Positions 1-11,113 of a stretch of DNA of 64,000 nucleotides are shown here, piece after piece. The translations under genes were made by a program, and so were the position numbers. The notes beneath the pieces were generated by a model. The model did not search any database and had not been told where the DNA came from. It worked only from the letters and a program-made list of their open reading frames with translations. How positions within the stretch are numbered: the first letter of the stretch is position 1; every line of letters starts with the position of its first letter. Origin of the DNA: Ulota crispa (Eukaryota > Streptophyta > Bryopsida > Orthotrichales > Orthotrichaceae); the NCBI GenBank assembly GCA_963920765.1, contig OY987242.1, positions 26,684,002-26,748,001 on the forward strand, written 5' to 3'.

Positions 1-73
1 GGCAACGCCACTCACTGTGAGTGCAAAGCTCACAGCGGGGCGGCAGCAACAAACATCTACTTCACTCGCCACG

Positions 74-3000
74 ATGATGACGACTGCAACTCTTCCAGGC
101 ATGGTTTCCTCCGGCCTTGAGCGAGTGTCATGTCACAGACACTCCACTCCAGTTACAGTGCGAAGTCAATACGGGCTTCCTCGCACTCAAGCTTCCCGAG
201 TGCAAGCAGTGAAATCAACCTCCGCTCCGAGCAAGTTGAGCTTCAACCCGTTCCAAGCGGGTGAGTCCCTGGGCTCCATCAAACCCTTGGTCTCCAGGAG
301 AGCACCGGCGAGCTTCGCAGTCTCAGCGCAGGCTGGGGGTGCCGCGTACCCCGAGGGAATACCGGAGGTGACGGCGCCAAAGCCGGCCATGGGGAAGGTG
401 AAGATCGGAGTGTACTTCGCGACGTGGTGGGCGCTGAACGTGGTGTTCAACATTTACAACAAGAAGGTGCTGAACGCGTATCCGTTCCCGTGGTTGACGT
501 CCACGCTGTCGCTTCTGGCTGGGTCCACCATCATGCTCCTCTCGTGGGCTCTGCGTTTAGTGCCTGCTCCCGACGTGGACATGGATTTCTGGAAAGGACT
601 TGCTCCGGTAATGCTCTACTGCCCTTGCTTGACCTCCTGTTTTTCAAAAAAAAAATCCTTAAAATTGGATTGTTTAGTAACTTTTAGATGATCAGGAGGT
701 CTGTGTATGGGGAGTCTCTGTGTATGACTTAGGGAAAACGCATTGGAGTCGGCCGTGGTGATTAGCGTTACCTTTTATCTCTGGAAAACTCAAATCTCTA
801 AAGTTCTTGTGCTTCTCGCAAGAAACTTGCAGGAATAGCATTTCTAATTTTTGATTTTGATGTTTTTTAACTGACTTCCACGTAATGCTTTGTAACTTCT
901 TTGTTGTTTCTGTAGTTCTTCAATTCCAATGCAATATGGAAGTTCATGGAAGTTTGCCCTTAGAGAAATTCTGATTTTGTTTTAGGTCTTGATGGAATTT
1001 ATGTTGATTTTTTAAAGTTTATGGCTTCCTGTAGTCCTTGAAATGGTTGTGCTTGTAAATTGCAAGTAGGAGCTGAACGTTATGTGCTTCTGAATGAGTG
1101 CGGGGTTTTTTTGTTGAAAGAAGGTTGTTTTTGGAATTTTAGATTAGAGAATATTCTCTAATGAGCTCCGAGGAAGGTTACATTTATTACACAAAAGTTT
1201 CTATACAATCAGTTTTTTTAATATGAGGGGTGATTCACATTATGTTCCACGTCCCAACTCTAGAAGCCTTAATTTCTGCAACCAATTTGTTGGAACTTGG
1301 ATCTCAAGTTGGGTTTTTGCTTTTTTTTTCTTTCTATACCAAACAAATCCCATCTTTTTAGTTTTTTGAAAAGTGTTGGCATGTGACATTTCTAAGCAAA
1401 CCAAGACTAAATACTAGGGACATAAGTTCTAATTTCACTCTCTCGAGGAGTTGATGGGATTTAGTGTAACCCGTCCCTTTTATTCTAATTTCTATTGATA
1501 ATTCAAAATGCAAGGTGGCACTAGCGCACACAATTGGCCACGTGGCAGCGACAGTGAGTATGTCCAAGGTGGCAGTGTCCTTCACGCACATCATCAAGAG
1601 TGCAGAGCCAGCGTTTAGCGTCGTCATCCAAGCGTTGTTGCTCGGGGAGAAGTTCCCATTGCCAGTCTACCTCTCATTGCTGCCCATCGTTGGTGGGTGT
1701 GGTCTGGCTGCTGCTACAGAGCTGAATTTCAACATGACAGGTATTTCTCATTCTATCTTGGTACCATGGCCCCTGCTCCTTTCATTTGTGTACAAAATTG
1801 AAAATAATTCATTCTAGAAGCCTTCAAGGAAAAGTAACAATGTGTATCTTACAATTTGTGACAACAACATAAATATGTTTTTATACAAAACAACCAGTGT
1901 ATGTCCGTCATTGAAAATGTTATAAAGCATTAGTTGTCAAGCATTGGGTGTTTGTCTGTCATTAGAAATTAGAAATTCAAAACAATAGTGAGGGTGAGGA
2001 AAAGGGAGGGAAAGGGAAGGTGAAAATCACAAGAGAGACAACAAGAAGCACAGACAAAGCATACTAGTATGATTTTAATAGTCAACTATTTAGTTTGTTG
2101 TTCCAAGACCCAAACCTGTGGAGTTCATAGCTTCACACTAAGTCTCTTGTAGCAAATCTCAAATCACTCAAAAATGCTTACACAATAGCATTTTCTTAAA
2201 ACTTAGGTACCAAGAAAATGGGACTTTGTTTCAAGAATTGGGTTTACATGAAACATAATCCAAATTTTGGAACCAAATTCTTTATTATTTAGAAACCAAA
2301 GTTAGGAGCCGTCAATTGCATAAACTAGGACTTGTAGGGTTGGGATGTGAGACATAGTATATGTCACCCCTTAACTTCAAATGCAAAGCAAATTTATTGC
2401 CGTTTTATCAGTTGGGGTTAACATGTTTTTTTTCTTTTCTTTCTTCTCTTACCTTGATCAAATCATGAGCAAAATCTTTGAATTTTGGTGTGGGTACAGG
2501 ATTTGTGGGAGCCATGATTTCAAACGTGGCCTTTGTTTTCCGCAACATCTTCTCCAAGAAGGGGATGACGACCGGCAAGAGTGTGGGCGGCATGAATTAC
2601 TACGCTTGCCTGTCCATGATGTCCCTTGTGCTCCTCACGCCTTTTGCCATTGCTGTCGAAGGCCCTCAGAATTGGGTATCCGGATGGAAGGTTGCCAAAG
2701 CATCCGTGGGGCCTCAGATTTTCTGGTACTTTATCATACTTATTTCTTACTTTAAGAGAAAACAATCAGATTTTTTGTGTTTTTATGAAATGAAATAGGG
2801 CTTTGCATTGAAACAGGACTTTGTATTAATTTCTTGGACATCAAAATCATGGGGAGTTGTGTAAATGAGGAAGATTGGGCATGAAGTAGGTCAATTATAG
2901 GGGACATTGTCATTCCCTTCATTAAAGTTGTCTACTTTAATATTTTGAATAACTGCATAAGCACTTTGTGAGTAGGAAAGAGTAAGTTAGCAAAGGGTTA

Positions 3001-5723
3001 TATCTCCATAGAGGTGATGAAATTGTGCCCTGCTATCTTCTCTTTCAGTTAGTCTTCCTATGTTCATTGAATGTTCTTGGAGTAATTAAAGTTTTCTGAT
3101 TTTTTTACTAACATCACTATAAGAGACGACTAAGATTTAAAACCTTTTTCATGATTCTTGCCTTGTAGTAGGTTTGTCTATTGTATAGCAGGGATCCGCA
3201 CGTGGGGTTGGGTTGAGAGTGACAATATGTTGGCACATTAAGAAACACCCCGCTTGGTTAATAATCATTTCCAAACTAAGTAGTCCAATGGGTGTCAAGT
3301 AATGGGTGACTATCCGTCACCCAAATTTTGATATTCAAAAACTTAAGTCTAAAATATCAAAGGACGGTGAAAGGTCATAAACAAGTGAAGGGAGAGGGAG
3401 AGAAGAAAGCAGGGAAAGGTAGGATGAAAAATCACCTAAAAAATCATTGAAAAGATTAAGAGTAACAATGCACAATGTGCGTTCAAGGCATACTTGTTTG
3501 TGAGAAAAAGGTTTGTTGTTCAGTAAGGGAGGCACCATTGAACAAAACTAAACAAAGCTATGTAGTTTTTCCAACTAAGTGAGGAGCAAACCAAGGTTTT
3601 ATGAGATTTTCTCAAGAAGGGAGACCACTGTGGTTGGGAATATTTCTCCAGGATTGAAACGAGTCCTGTTATACATTCCTCAATCAAATCAATTTACACC
3701 TAAAATTTTCAACCCCAATTTTTCATTTAATACCTAGTATGATGTCATAAAACACTAAGGGAACAATTCATGTGTAAAGAGGTTTAACCCTTAAACGACC
3801 AATTGACCATAGTACGTAGTGTGTACGTTGCTATATATTGGTATTTGCTACCAACAAAAACTTGTAATTTGGGATTTTGATTAGCTCACTAGAACCGCAT
3901 TTCTATATTCTAACTTCTTTATTGATCTCAAATGTAATAAAGGTGTAGATGCAATCCAAATACAAGAAATATACATCATATTGTACTTTGTACTATGGTT
4001 GGTTGGTCATTTAAGGGTTAAACCCAACATAAATGTCACATGAACAAAATTCTCTACATTTTTTATTGTCCTTATACTTGTGAACATAACAATGAAAATT
4101 GCTGAGTGGTATGACATTTAGTAACGTGAATCTTGCCAGCAAAAAGGACACAGCGGCAATATTTTCTTCCATCAATGTTTACGCAAGTAAAAGCCTCACG
4201 CATTGGCCATCCCATTGCGCCAGTGATTACTCGGGCTCCATCCTTGTTCCTATCTCATCCTTGTTCTCATTGTCTTAAACGTCAGAACGCCTTTGCGTGA
4301 GACCGTTACCGTACACATAACCTTCAATTTCCTCGGTGTATGTGCAGGTGGGTGGTAGCGCAAAGTGTATTCTACCATTTGTACAACCAGGTGTCCTACA
4401 TGTCCCTCAACGAGATTTCGCCGCTCACCTTCAGCATCGGTAACACCATGAAACGAGTGACCGTCATCGTCTCCTCCATTATCATCTTCCACACCCAAGT
4501 CCGGCCCATCAACGGTGTGGGTGCTGCTATTGCCATCCTCGGAACCTTCTTGTATTCCCAGGTATGTTTTTGACCCTAAATATCACAACAAATCTTGCAC
4601 TGCTTGTTAAATACCCTTTGTTCGTAGCTTTTCAACATGCTCGCACTGGCATGGTTTGACCTAAATTTGAGCAAGAAGTCTCAAATAACAAGCTCCTTGT
4701 TGGTTCTCACTAGTCTGCTGTCATATTTGTTATACACCTTGCTGTGATTCCAGTACTTGAGGTGGATTATAGCTCATTAGAAGCACATTCTCAGTAATAT
4801 TTTCACAAGACGTTACTCTAAAAACATTTGGTTGAGAAAGGAATATCTTGGTACAAAATTGAGTGCAACCATTGTTTGTTTGCTGGCTGCCAAGGGCCTT
4901 AGTTGTCTACCCTTAGTTCAAGCACCATTTCCATGAATAGTATTTGTGATGTTTTTAATGCTCATAGTGCAAAATCTTTGTAGAGAGAGGATTTGCAACC
5001 AACAACCCCTTTTGTACGATTTTGTGGCCTTCCATTTTATGCATGGGTTTTGATGACGCCAACCAATACTTGCACATAGAGAGACTTTGAAAAAGAGAAT
5101 CAAATCACTGTCAACAACAACATCAGATTTTTAGAACTAGAGTTATGTTACTCTTGTAGATACTAAGGTAGTGTGCTCTAATTGCGTTCATGCTCTAATT
5201 GCGTTTGGGTTTAGGAACAAGAGATATTTTAAATGAAATATCTATGACTGTCATTGATGAGTTAGGTAGGCTTAGCAATATGCTAAGCCTACCTAACTCA
5301 TCAATGACAATCGTAGACATTTCATCTAAAATGTCTCTCATTCCTAGAGCCAAATGCAATTAGAGCATGAATGCAATTAGAGCACACTACCTTACTTGTT
5401 CCATTTCAAAAGTCAAATGGCCAAGAAGGTTTCAGTTGCTAAACCCCGTGTTAAGTTTTATGAACCTTGCCAGGGAGGGATTTGCAACTGGCAACTTCTT
5501 TAAATGTTTTATACCATGCCTTGAAGGGAATGGTGTTTATCAACGTCCTCATTTGTTATAATGAACCCAAACTGATTTCTCACTATACATGGGTTCTCTT
5601 AACAGAAACATTGTTTTGTAGGGATTTTCATTAGTTTTTTCCGGTGTTCCTTAAGTAAAGTGCTTGAGATGTCAGTGTTTCTAACCAGAGGTTTTTTTTG
5701 ACGTTGTGCAGGCGAACCAGTAA
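74..5723 (+). CDS. GPT: plastid glucose-6-phosphate/phosphate translocator, 5 coding exons
   Basis: Exons 74-607, 1515-1740, 2500-2725, 4348-4561 and 5712-5723 join in phase (0, 1, 2, 0) with GT-AG introns and give 403 residues, close to the usual ~390. It is an inner-envelope antiporter importing glucose-6-phosphate into plastids in exchange for phosphate, for starch or the oxidative pentose phosphate route. Residues 1 to about 100 are rich in Ser, Thr and Arg, as in a transit peptide. The triose-phosphate-translocator fold (drug/metabolite transporter superfamily) follows from about residue 108 (KIGVYFATWWALN). GPT-type blocks include HTIGHVAATVSMSKVAVSFT in exon 2, FVFRNIFSKKGM in exon 3 and QSVFYHLYNQVSYMSL with NTMKR in exon 4. 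K364/R365 match the phosphate-binding Lys-Arg of the family. The first ATG in frame is at 74. The frame stays open to the window edge, so an upstream start cannot be excluded. The last exon encodes only Ala-Asn-Gln before the stop. Confidence 0.95.
3784..4021. mobile_element. TTAA-flanked piggyBac-like MITE, ~230-bp class, copy 1
   Basis: The element starts with CCCTTAAACGACC at 3788 and ends with its imperfect complement (TTAAGGG at 4017). It is flanked on both sides by TTAA (3784-3787 and 4018-4021). It lies in intron 3 of the translocator gene. Two relatives occur near 14253 and 52040, sharing the internal block ATTTGCTACCAA and a stretch reading AACTTCTTTGTTGATCTCAA or close to it. A TTAA target with CCC termini is the signature of the piggyBac superfamily. 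No transposase is present. Confidence 0.7.
5164..5394. repeat. foldback MITE of the TAAGGTAG family, in translocator intron 4
   Basis: Nearly the whole 231 bp is one inverted repeat. It opens TA-AGGTAGTGTGCTCTAATTG, turns over at about 5280 (AGCAATATGCT), and closes with the complement CACTACCT-TA. A close relative with different outer ends lies at 58527-58758 and shares the core GGCTTAGCAATATGCTAAGCC (split by two extra bases there). Transcribed within the intron, it would fold into a hairpin of about 110 bp. Confidence 0.8.
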
Positions 5724-6368
5724 AGATGAGAGCGCCATGCTTTCACTTAGACTCTGCAATTTCTGTATGGTGATCACTTAGGTTGATTCAAAAGACTGCA
5801 AAAGAGGTGTTGGGTGTCAACTTCTTTCCTGCATCATGTACTTGTATGAACTATTTATGCAAGCTGAGATTTGAGTGTGAGTTTATGCCAATCGGGTCAT
5901 GAGCTTGTTGATGCTGCCAATATTCTGTAAAAGGTGTACACGCTGTCTTTTGTTTACTGGCATTTATTGTTGCAAGTTTTGTAATACCTGTGAGAGTCAA
6001 GCTTCTTCGTTGAAATGCTTGTTCAAGAATAATACAGATGATTTTGAGAAAGATTTGGTTTGAGCAACTGAGATTGGGTAGGAGATCTATAAAAGTACCT
6101 CTCTACCAGCTGTTTTGTACTTTTGGAGGATTTAGACTTCTTAAAAAAAATCAGTAAATTTTTCAAGAAAGATAAATGGGATTAACATCTGATCAAGGTT
6201 GTTCCATAGTTTTTGGACTCTAGTGGAATTATCTATGGTTTTTAACGTTTGCAGGTACGATACATCTATTGTTTGTAGGTGGAGGCAAGACTTACTTGTC
6301 TTTTGATGAACTTGAAAGACTCAGAAGTTTGTGATGGCGAACCCATATAGTTTTCTAATATGTTGGTT
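5724..6368 (+). other. 3' untranslated region and downstream spacer of the translocator gene
   Basis: No ORF of note. T-rich sequence with AATAAT-type polyadenylation signals near 6028 follows the stop codon, so the transcript probably ends around 6050. The rest is anonymous spacer. Confidence 0.4.
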
Positions 6369-6975
6369 TAAGAGCATCCGCACCCTTGTACATAATCTAG
6401 AGCACTAAGTGTCTAGGGTGCATTCACAATCAAGGGCTTGTTCAAATTTCCTATGTCTCACCCTTGCCCACAAGTAGGTACAAATAAGCACTAAGAGCAT
6501 ATCACGGAGGATAGATGTTGAGCTTCAGTTGTGGGCCTCATGTTAACCAATCAACAAGTTTCAATTCTCTTGGATTTAGGTTTGCTAACAATTCACCTAA
6601 CACTTGACTTTTTAGTGTTCAAGATGTCTTGTATAGAGTTGTCTTGTATAGGGCATTGACACGTCTACGACATAGTCCAAAGAGTTTTTTAAGCTTAATC
6701 AACCAATATCTTACATTCTCTTGGGCCAACGAATTGTCTAGAGTATATTGTTGACTAAACCTATAAAAATAAAAAATATTCTCTTTCTTTTTTTCGTTTA
6801 AAAGGTTGATTTTGTTCCTAAGCTCTTAAATTCATTTCAACGATTCTCAAAATCAACCGGTAGCTTGTAACTAAATGCCGGTACTCCCCGTACATGGGTC
6901 TGCGGTGAGGAGCATCACAGCCATGCCAAGTGCTATTGAGGCCATGTCTTGCATACAAGGGTGAGGGTGCTCTAA
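6369..6975. mobile_element. ~600-bp non-autonomous element with AGAGCATCCGCACCC ends
   Basis: The left end AAGAGCATCCGCACCCTTG is matched at the right by the complement of TTAGAGCACCCTCACCCTTG. The interior is AT-rich and non-coding. Ends of the form AGAGCATC also bound the elements at 27407, 38435 and 51304, so these may be distant relatives. I could not fix a target duplication. Confidence 0.55.
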
Positions 6976-7251
6976 CATGTGTGAGAAGAGATCGCGCTAA
7001 ATTACGCCTTGGTTACAAAAATTTGGAGATTCTTTTGGAAATTCTTGATGTCATCATAATTTACAAACATCTCACACTCTCTCAAACATTACGAAAAACT
7101 ACAAAATAACAAGTTCATCTCACACATAGCGTCAGACAGCAAAGCTTAAAAAGTGGTAGACAACAACCACAGCGATTTGCTCACAGAACTAGACACAAAA
7201 ATCGTAACTCATCAAAATCACTGCACCCGCGCAAAATTCAAAATTCAAAAT

Positions 7252-9138
7252 TCAAAAAACTTCAGGCAGGGGCGTAATGTACCCCCGCTCACCGGGGCGC
7301 GGCTTCTGAGTAAACCGAGTAGCGATGGTGAAAGCGCGCCCGTCCGACGTAGGCTTCCCGCGCAGGTTATACCGGCCAGGGCCCGGCACAACTTTCCAGT
7401 CGGGGTCATCAAGCTTGGTAGCGATAACGGGCCCTCTCCCCTTCGCAGGAACGGCGTTGTACGTCCCAGGGCCGGGGTTCTTGTTCGCCGGGTCGCCCAA
7501 ACCGCGCGGCGCGAGGCTGTAAGCGGGGCCAGTCCACTTGTCCAGCTTGGGGTTGAAATAAGTGCCGGCACCGGGCACGTTGAACGGCGTTTGCTCGACG
7601 AACCGCGTGGCGATGGAGTAGCCGGGGCGCTTCGACAACAGCGGTGAGTACGCACCGGGGCCTGGGAATCCGTCGTCGTGAGGGATGTCGTTCCGTCCCG
7701 CGAGGGAGTACCCCGGTGGGCCTCGCACGAATACCGGGCTGTACTCGCCTGCGCCCGGGTATACGAATTGTTTGCGGCTCACGAACCTCGTGGCGATTGT
7801 GTATGCTGGCGGCTTGCCTCGGTACTTGTCGTTGTAGTTCCCCGGGCCTGGGTACCCGAGATCGTCTTCCTGCGGGATCCGCTTGCCGAGAGAGTACCCG
7901 TCCTTCCTCCACAGGATTTTGGGTATTCGTGGGTTATATGTCCCTGGCTTTTGAAGGATGACATTAACAAAGAGGAACTATGTGTCAAATTCTTTTAACA
8001 TTTCATTGTCCATTTACACTTGGTGTTGAGGGTGGTGTTAGCAAAAGTGTGTCTTGTTGAAAGGGTGTGCTATTAAAAGGTGTGCTATAATGCATCTTTT
8101 TGTATTTTTGCTACCACCATTCTTAACACGAAGTGCAAATCGTTAGTAATATTGAGACACACATGAGGTTAACAATAATCTCTATAATAATAATAACATC
8201 TACATTATAAAGAAGTCGGCCACTGGGTATAATTCTCAATCAACACAAGCATATTCTCTATCATGAAACATTGAGTGTCTCTCATTGATCCAAAGTTTGA
8301 TGTCTTTTGTCACCCAGAACTTGAAATTCAAAAAGGGGATGAGTGAAGTCAAAAATCATAAAACTCAAAAACGACAAACAAATTCAAGTGTAAAATTGTT
8401 TGGTATTTTTGGTTTTTTCAAATTTTAGGGCATTTTGCTCTAACTCTCATAATTCCCAAAAAAAATGAACCAACATTAGTTATATATATTGCTTTCAATC
8501 TCCTCTCAAAGAAAATTTTCTGAGAAACGTTTCAAGGTTTGTAGCAAAAGGTAAATCAGCTCTTACAGCATCACCTCTCTTACCTCAAAACGGGTTATCA
8601 AGGGGTTGTGTTATGTACCTGGCGCTGGGTTTTGGTCCATCCCCTCAGCAGGGTAACGCTTCCCAAGAGAGAACCCAGGCTTGTACCAATTCACGAAGGG
8701 CTTCTGGTACGTTCCAGGCCCAGGAAAGTTTTGGTGGATTTCGGCAGCAAAGCGCTTCCCAAGAGTAAACGCGGGTTTCTGGCCGACTCTTTTTGGCTTA
8801 TAGGTTCCGGGACCAGGATTGCTGGTCTCGAAGGAGGTGTCGATCTTGGGACCGAGGGTGTACTGCGGCTCTTCTCGCATTGTGAGTCTGATGCTCGGGT
8901 CATACGTCCCCGCGCCAGGCTTGCCATCTATTAACGATGCGTCGTTTCTTCCTTGGATTGAGAAAGCCGGCTCCCTTCGATCGACAATGCCGGGGTTGTA
9001 CGTGCCCGGACCTGGCAAGTTGTCGCAATCCTTCGTCTTTAACTTTGTGCCGAGCGAGTAGATCGCTCCTTGTGTTGTGGTTAATCTGATCTTCGGTTTG
9101 TATGTCCCCGGACCTGGATTCCATGTGTAGTAATCCAT
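7252..9138 (-). CDS. sperm-tail PG-rich repeat (SHIPPO/ODF3-like) protein, 2 exons
   Basis: Exon 1 runs 9138-8619 and exon 2 runs 7943-7252, joined in phase 1 across a 675-bp GT-AG intron, giving 403 residues. The protein consists of 12 repeats about 33 residues apart, each centred on a PGPGTY-like motif: NPGPGTYKP at the start, then LPGPGTYNP, KPGAGTYDP and others, ending VPGPGRYN. The splice completes one repeat exactly (PAPG plus TYNP), which confirms the junction. Repeats of this type (STPGR) occur in outer dense fibre 3 and related proteins that bind doublet microtubules of flagella. In a plant this implies a role in the sperm axoneme. No membrane segment or signal peptide is visible. 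Of upstream ATGs only the one at 9138 gives this frame, and a TATA box lies about 50 bp further up. Which member of the family it is cannot be told. Confidence 0.9.
8017..8148. repeat. imperfect palindrome in the intron of the sperm-tail gene
   Basis: CACTTGGTGTTGAGGGTGGT at the left is matched by ACCACCATTCTTAACACGAAGTG at the right (read in parts). The middle holds two GGTGTGCTAT-like direct repeats. It looks like an old foldback element. Confidence 0.45.
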
Positions 9139-9188
9139 GTTGCTCGCACAACTTCTTCGGTCTGTGTTAAGCTTTCTCTGTCACTGGA

Positions 9189-9195
9189 TTATATA
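9189..9195 (-). promoter_or_regulatory. TATA box of the sperm-tail gene
   Basis: TATATAA on the minus strand, 51 bp before the ATG at 9138, is the only good TATA match nearby. It implies a 5' untranslated leader of only about 20-30 nt unless an upstream exon exists. Confidence 0.5.
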
Positions 9196-9196
9196 T

Positions 9197-9779
9197 CCCT
9201 ACAACACAAAGCAGGGTTTTTTTTTTCGGTTTTGGACTGAGTGGTAGCTTCTCAGGCCATATGGCAAATTTTAGTGTAGATATGGCGACACAAGATTTTT
9301 TTAAGTGCAAAATTAGGCTGCAAGTGTTTACATTTTGAGCTTATTGATTGTGATCAAATTTTTTCTAAAATCAAAAATTGGTGGTGCAAGAATGGGTTTT
9401 TTGAAAATATGAGTTACAAAACCCAAAAATTTATAACAAAAAGACACATTATCTCAAAGAAATTAAAGGGTTGCTTGATTTTCAAATAATACAACTACAC
9501 ACAGTGTGAAAATCACTTTGTTTTTTGCCTCAATTCCTCATTGACTAGCTACAAACAACAACATATATTTTTTTCTAATGCTTTGCAAGCATTTAGATTT
9601 AGAACGTTCAACAACATTTGGCACCAAGACGCTATTTTTTCTTCACTTTTTTTGTATAAGGCTTGAAGCTTGAATTTGTTTTGTTTTGTTTTTTTGTAGC
9701 TTTCTGGCTTTTTAAAGCCTACAAAAAATACCCTGACACAAAGAGTCTTCATGTAGTCATGTACTGCTGGATGAGTGCT
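9197..9779. other. spacer upstream of the sperm-tail gene
   Basis: AT-rich with long T and A runs. I see no gene or clear repeat in it. Confidence 0.4.
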
Positions 9780-10440
9780 GTAACTTACAACTCTATCACC
9801 TCTTTCGGTTTCCGGTGTAGCTCTCGATTTTAATAAATCACGGCGGCTCACGCGAGGAGTTCCTTCCAGCTGAGCTTGACCTTCACTATTGTCATAATTG
9901 CCATCAGCAATGCCGGAGCCGTCTTTCTTGGAATAATTTAAGACTGGAGTAGGTGAACTTGTTTCGAAATGCGTATGTGATTACAGAGAGAGTTGAACTT
10001 ATCACGAGAGGTATACGTGAGCCAGATTTAAGCATCATAAATGCTTGTTGTGGAGAGCTATTCTGGATATCGATAGAGGTGGACATTGTTGTTGTTAAAT
10101 GGAGGAGCAGCGTTTCTTGGAATTGAAGAACTTAGGGTCGGACAGATTACGACTTATCCTGGAATTTCTGTGTAGGTTGCTGTGACAGCACTGCATCAAG
10201 AATGGGAGAAGCTGAGATGAAGATAGTGTCCAGACATAAAGAAGGAGGAGGAAAGTGAAGGACGAGATGCGAAAAGCAGCGTCCACCAGATTACGGGAGG
10301 GTCTAAAGACTCTAATCTGCTCCTCATGGCCAGCTCAAGGAGTCTTTCATTGCTCACCTTCATCGCGCAAGCTTTTGCTTGATTTCAGCATCAGGTGTTC
10401 AATCTTGGCATGTTGAACTTCAACAAATGAAAGTGATTAG
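9780..10440 (-). other. gene-like segment, strand and exon structure unresolved
   Basis: This stretch is richer in GC than its surroundings and holds splice-like signals. On the minus strand a reading of about 50 residues, rich in charged and small residues (around LEGTPRVSRRDLLKSRATPE), ends at a perfect GTAAGT donor near 9791. Short ATG-led readings lie upstream at about 10086 and 10362. On the plus strand a 28-residue ATG-led ORF (10099-10185, MEEQRFLELKNLGSDRLRLI) also looks protein-like. No single reading covers the segment, so it is either a gene of several small exons or a decayed copy. I do not recognise a family. Confidence 0.3.
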
Positions 10441-10465
10441 CGTCCGGAGGCTGTACAGATTGAGT

Positions 10466-10738
10466 AACGCGTTATTCGTTAAATTGGGAAAAACAGTATA
10501 TTTTGGGACTTTTGAAGGTTTTAGGTAATCACCTAAAATCAAGCTCACAGTGTTTTTTGGTACACGTGCCTTCACCTGAGAGGACAAATTTGTGAGGGAA
10601 AAAGCCTTGTGAGGGAAAAAATTTTCGTGGCTCAAACTAAATTTGATACCTTTGAATCTAATTTAAGGTAACTTTTTGGGTTTAAGGTGGAGTACAAAAT
10701 GGTATCTCTGTTTTTCCCAATTTAACGAATAACGCGTT
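10466..10738. mobile_element. TTAAATTGGG-family MITE, AACGCG subtype
   Basis: The inverted ends of about 31 bp read AACGCGTTATTCGTTAAATT then GGGAAAAACAG. The interior carries the family blocks GTGGCTCAAACTAAAT, GATACCTTTGAAT and TTTTTGGGTTTAAGGTGGAG, found in most other copies. Non-coding. Confidence 0.8.
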
Positions 10739-11113
10739 TTGTCGCAAAGAGCATTTTTCACGGGCGAGGTAGTAAGTTATGAATTTTTTTTCTTCCGTTT
10801 GGATCACAGCTCCAACATCGCCATCATTGTCCTCCTCGTTGTTCTCAAGAACTTGCAAGGTTCGGTGAGCTTTCAGAAGCCAAGGTTTGATTTTAATGCT
10901 TTGTCGTTCGGAATATTTCCTACGAGTCTGTTGGTCTCCTTGAAAAGGGGGAGGAGGTCGAGTGTTTCTGATAATCTCCAGCTTGCGCCTCTTGGCGTCC
11001 GTGGTGCTCGGCATCTGTTTTACGCCTCCATAGATTACTCATGCTTGGGATATCCTTGTCTGTTCAGGTCAAGAACATCTTTGCATGCCGTATGAAAGAG
11101 CACACATTAGGGG

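Noticed and set aside
9139-9791. Possible upstream coding exon joining the 9.8-kb segment to the sperm-tail gene.
   Set aside because: The candidate acceptor CACAG near 9162 is out of phase with the GTAAGT donor at 9791, and a TATA box lies just upstream of the ATG at 9138.
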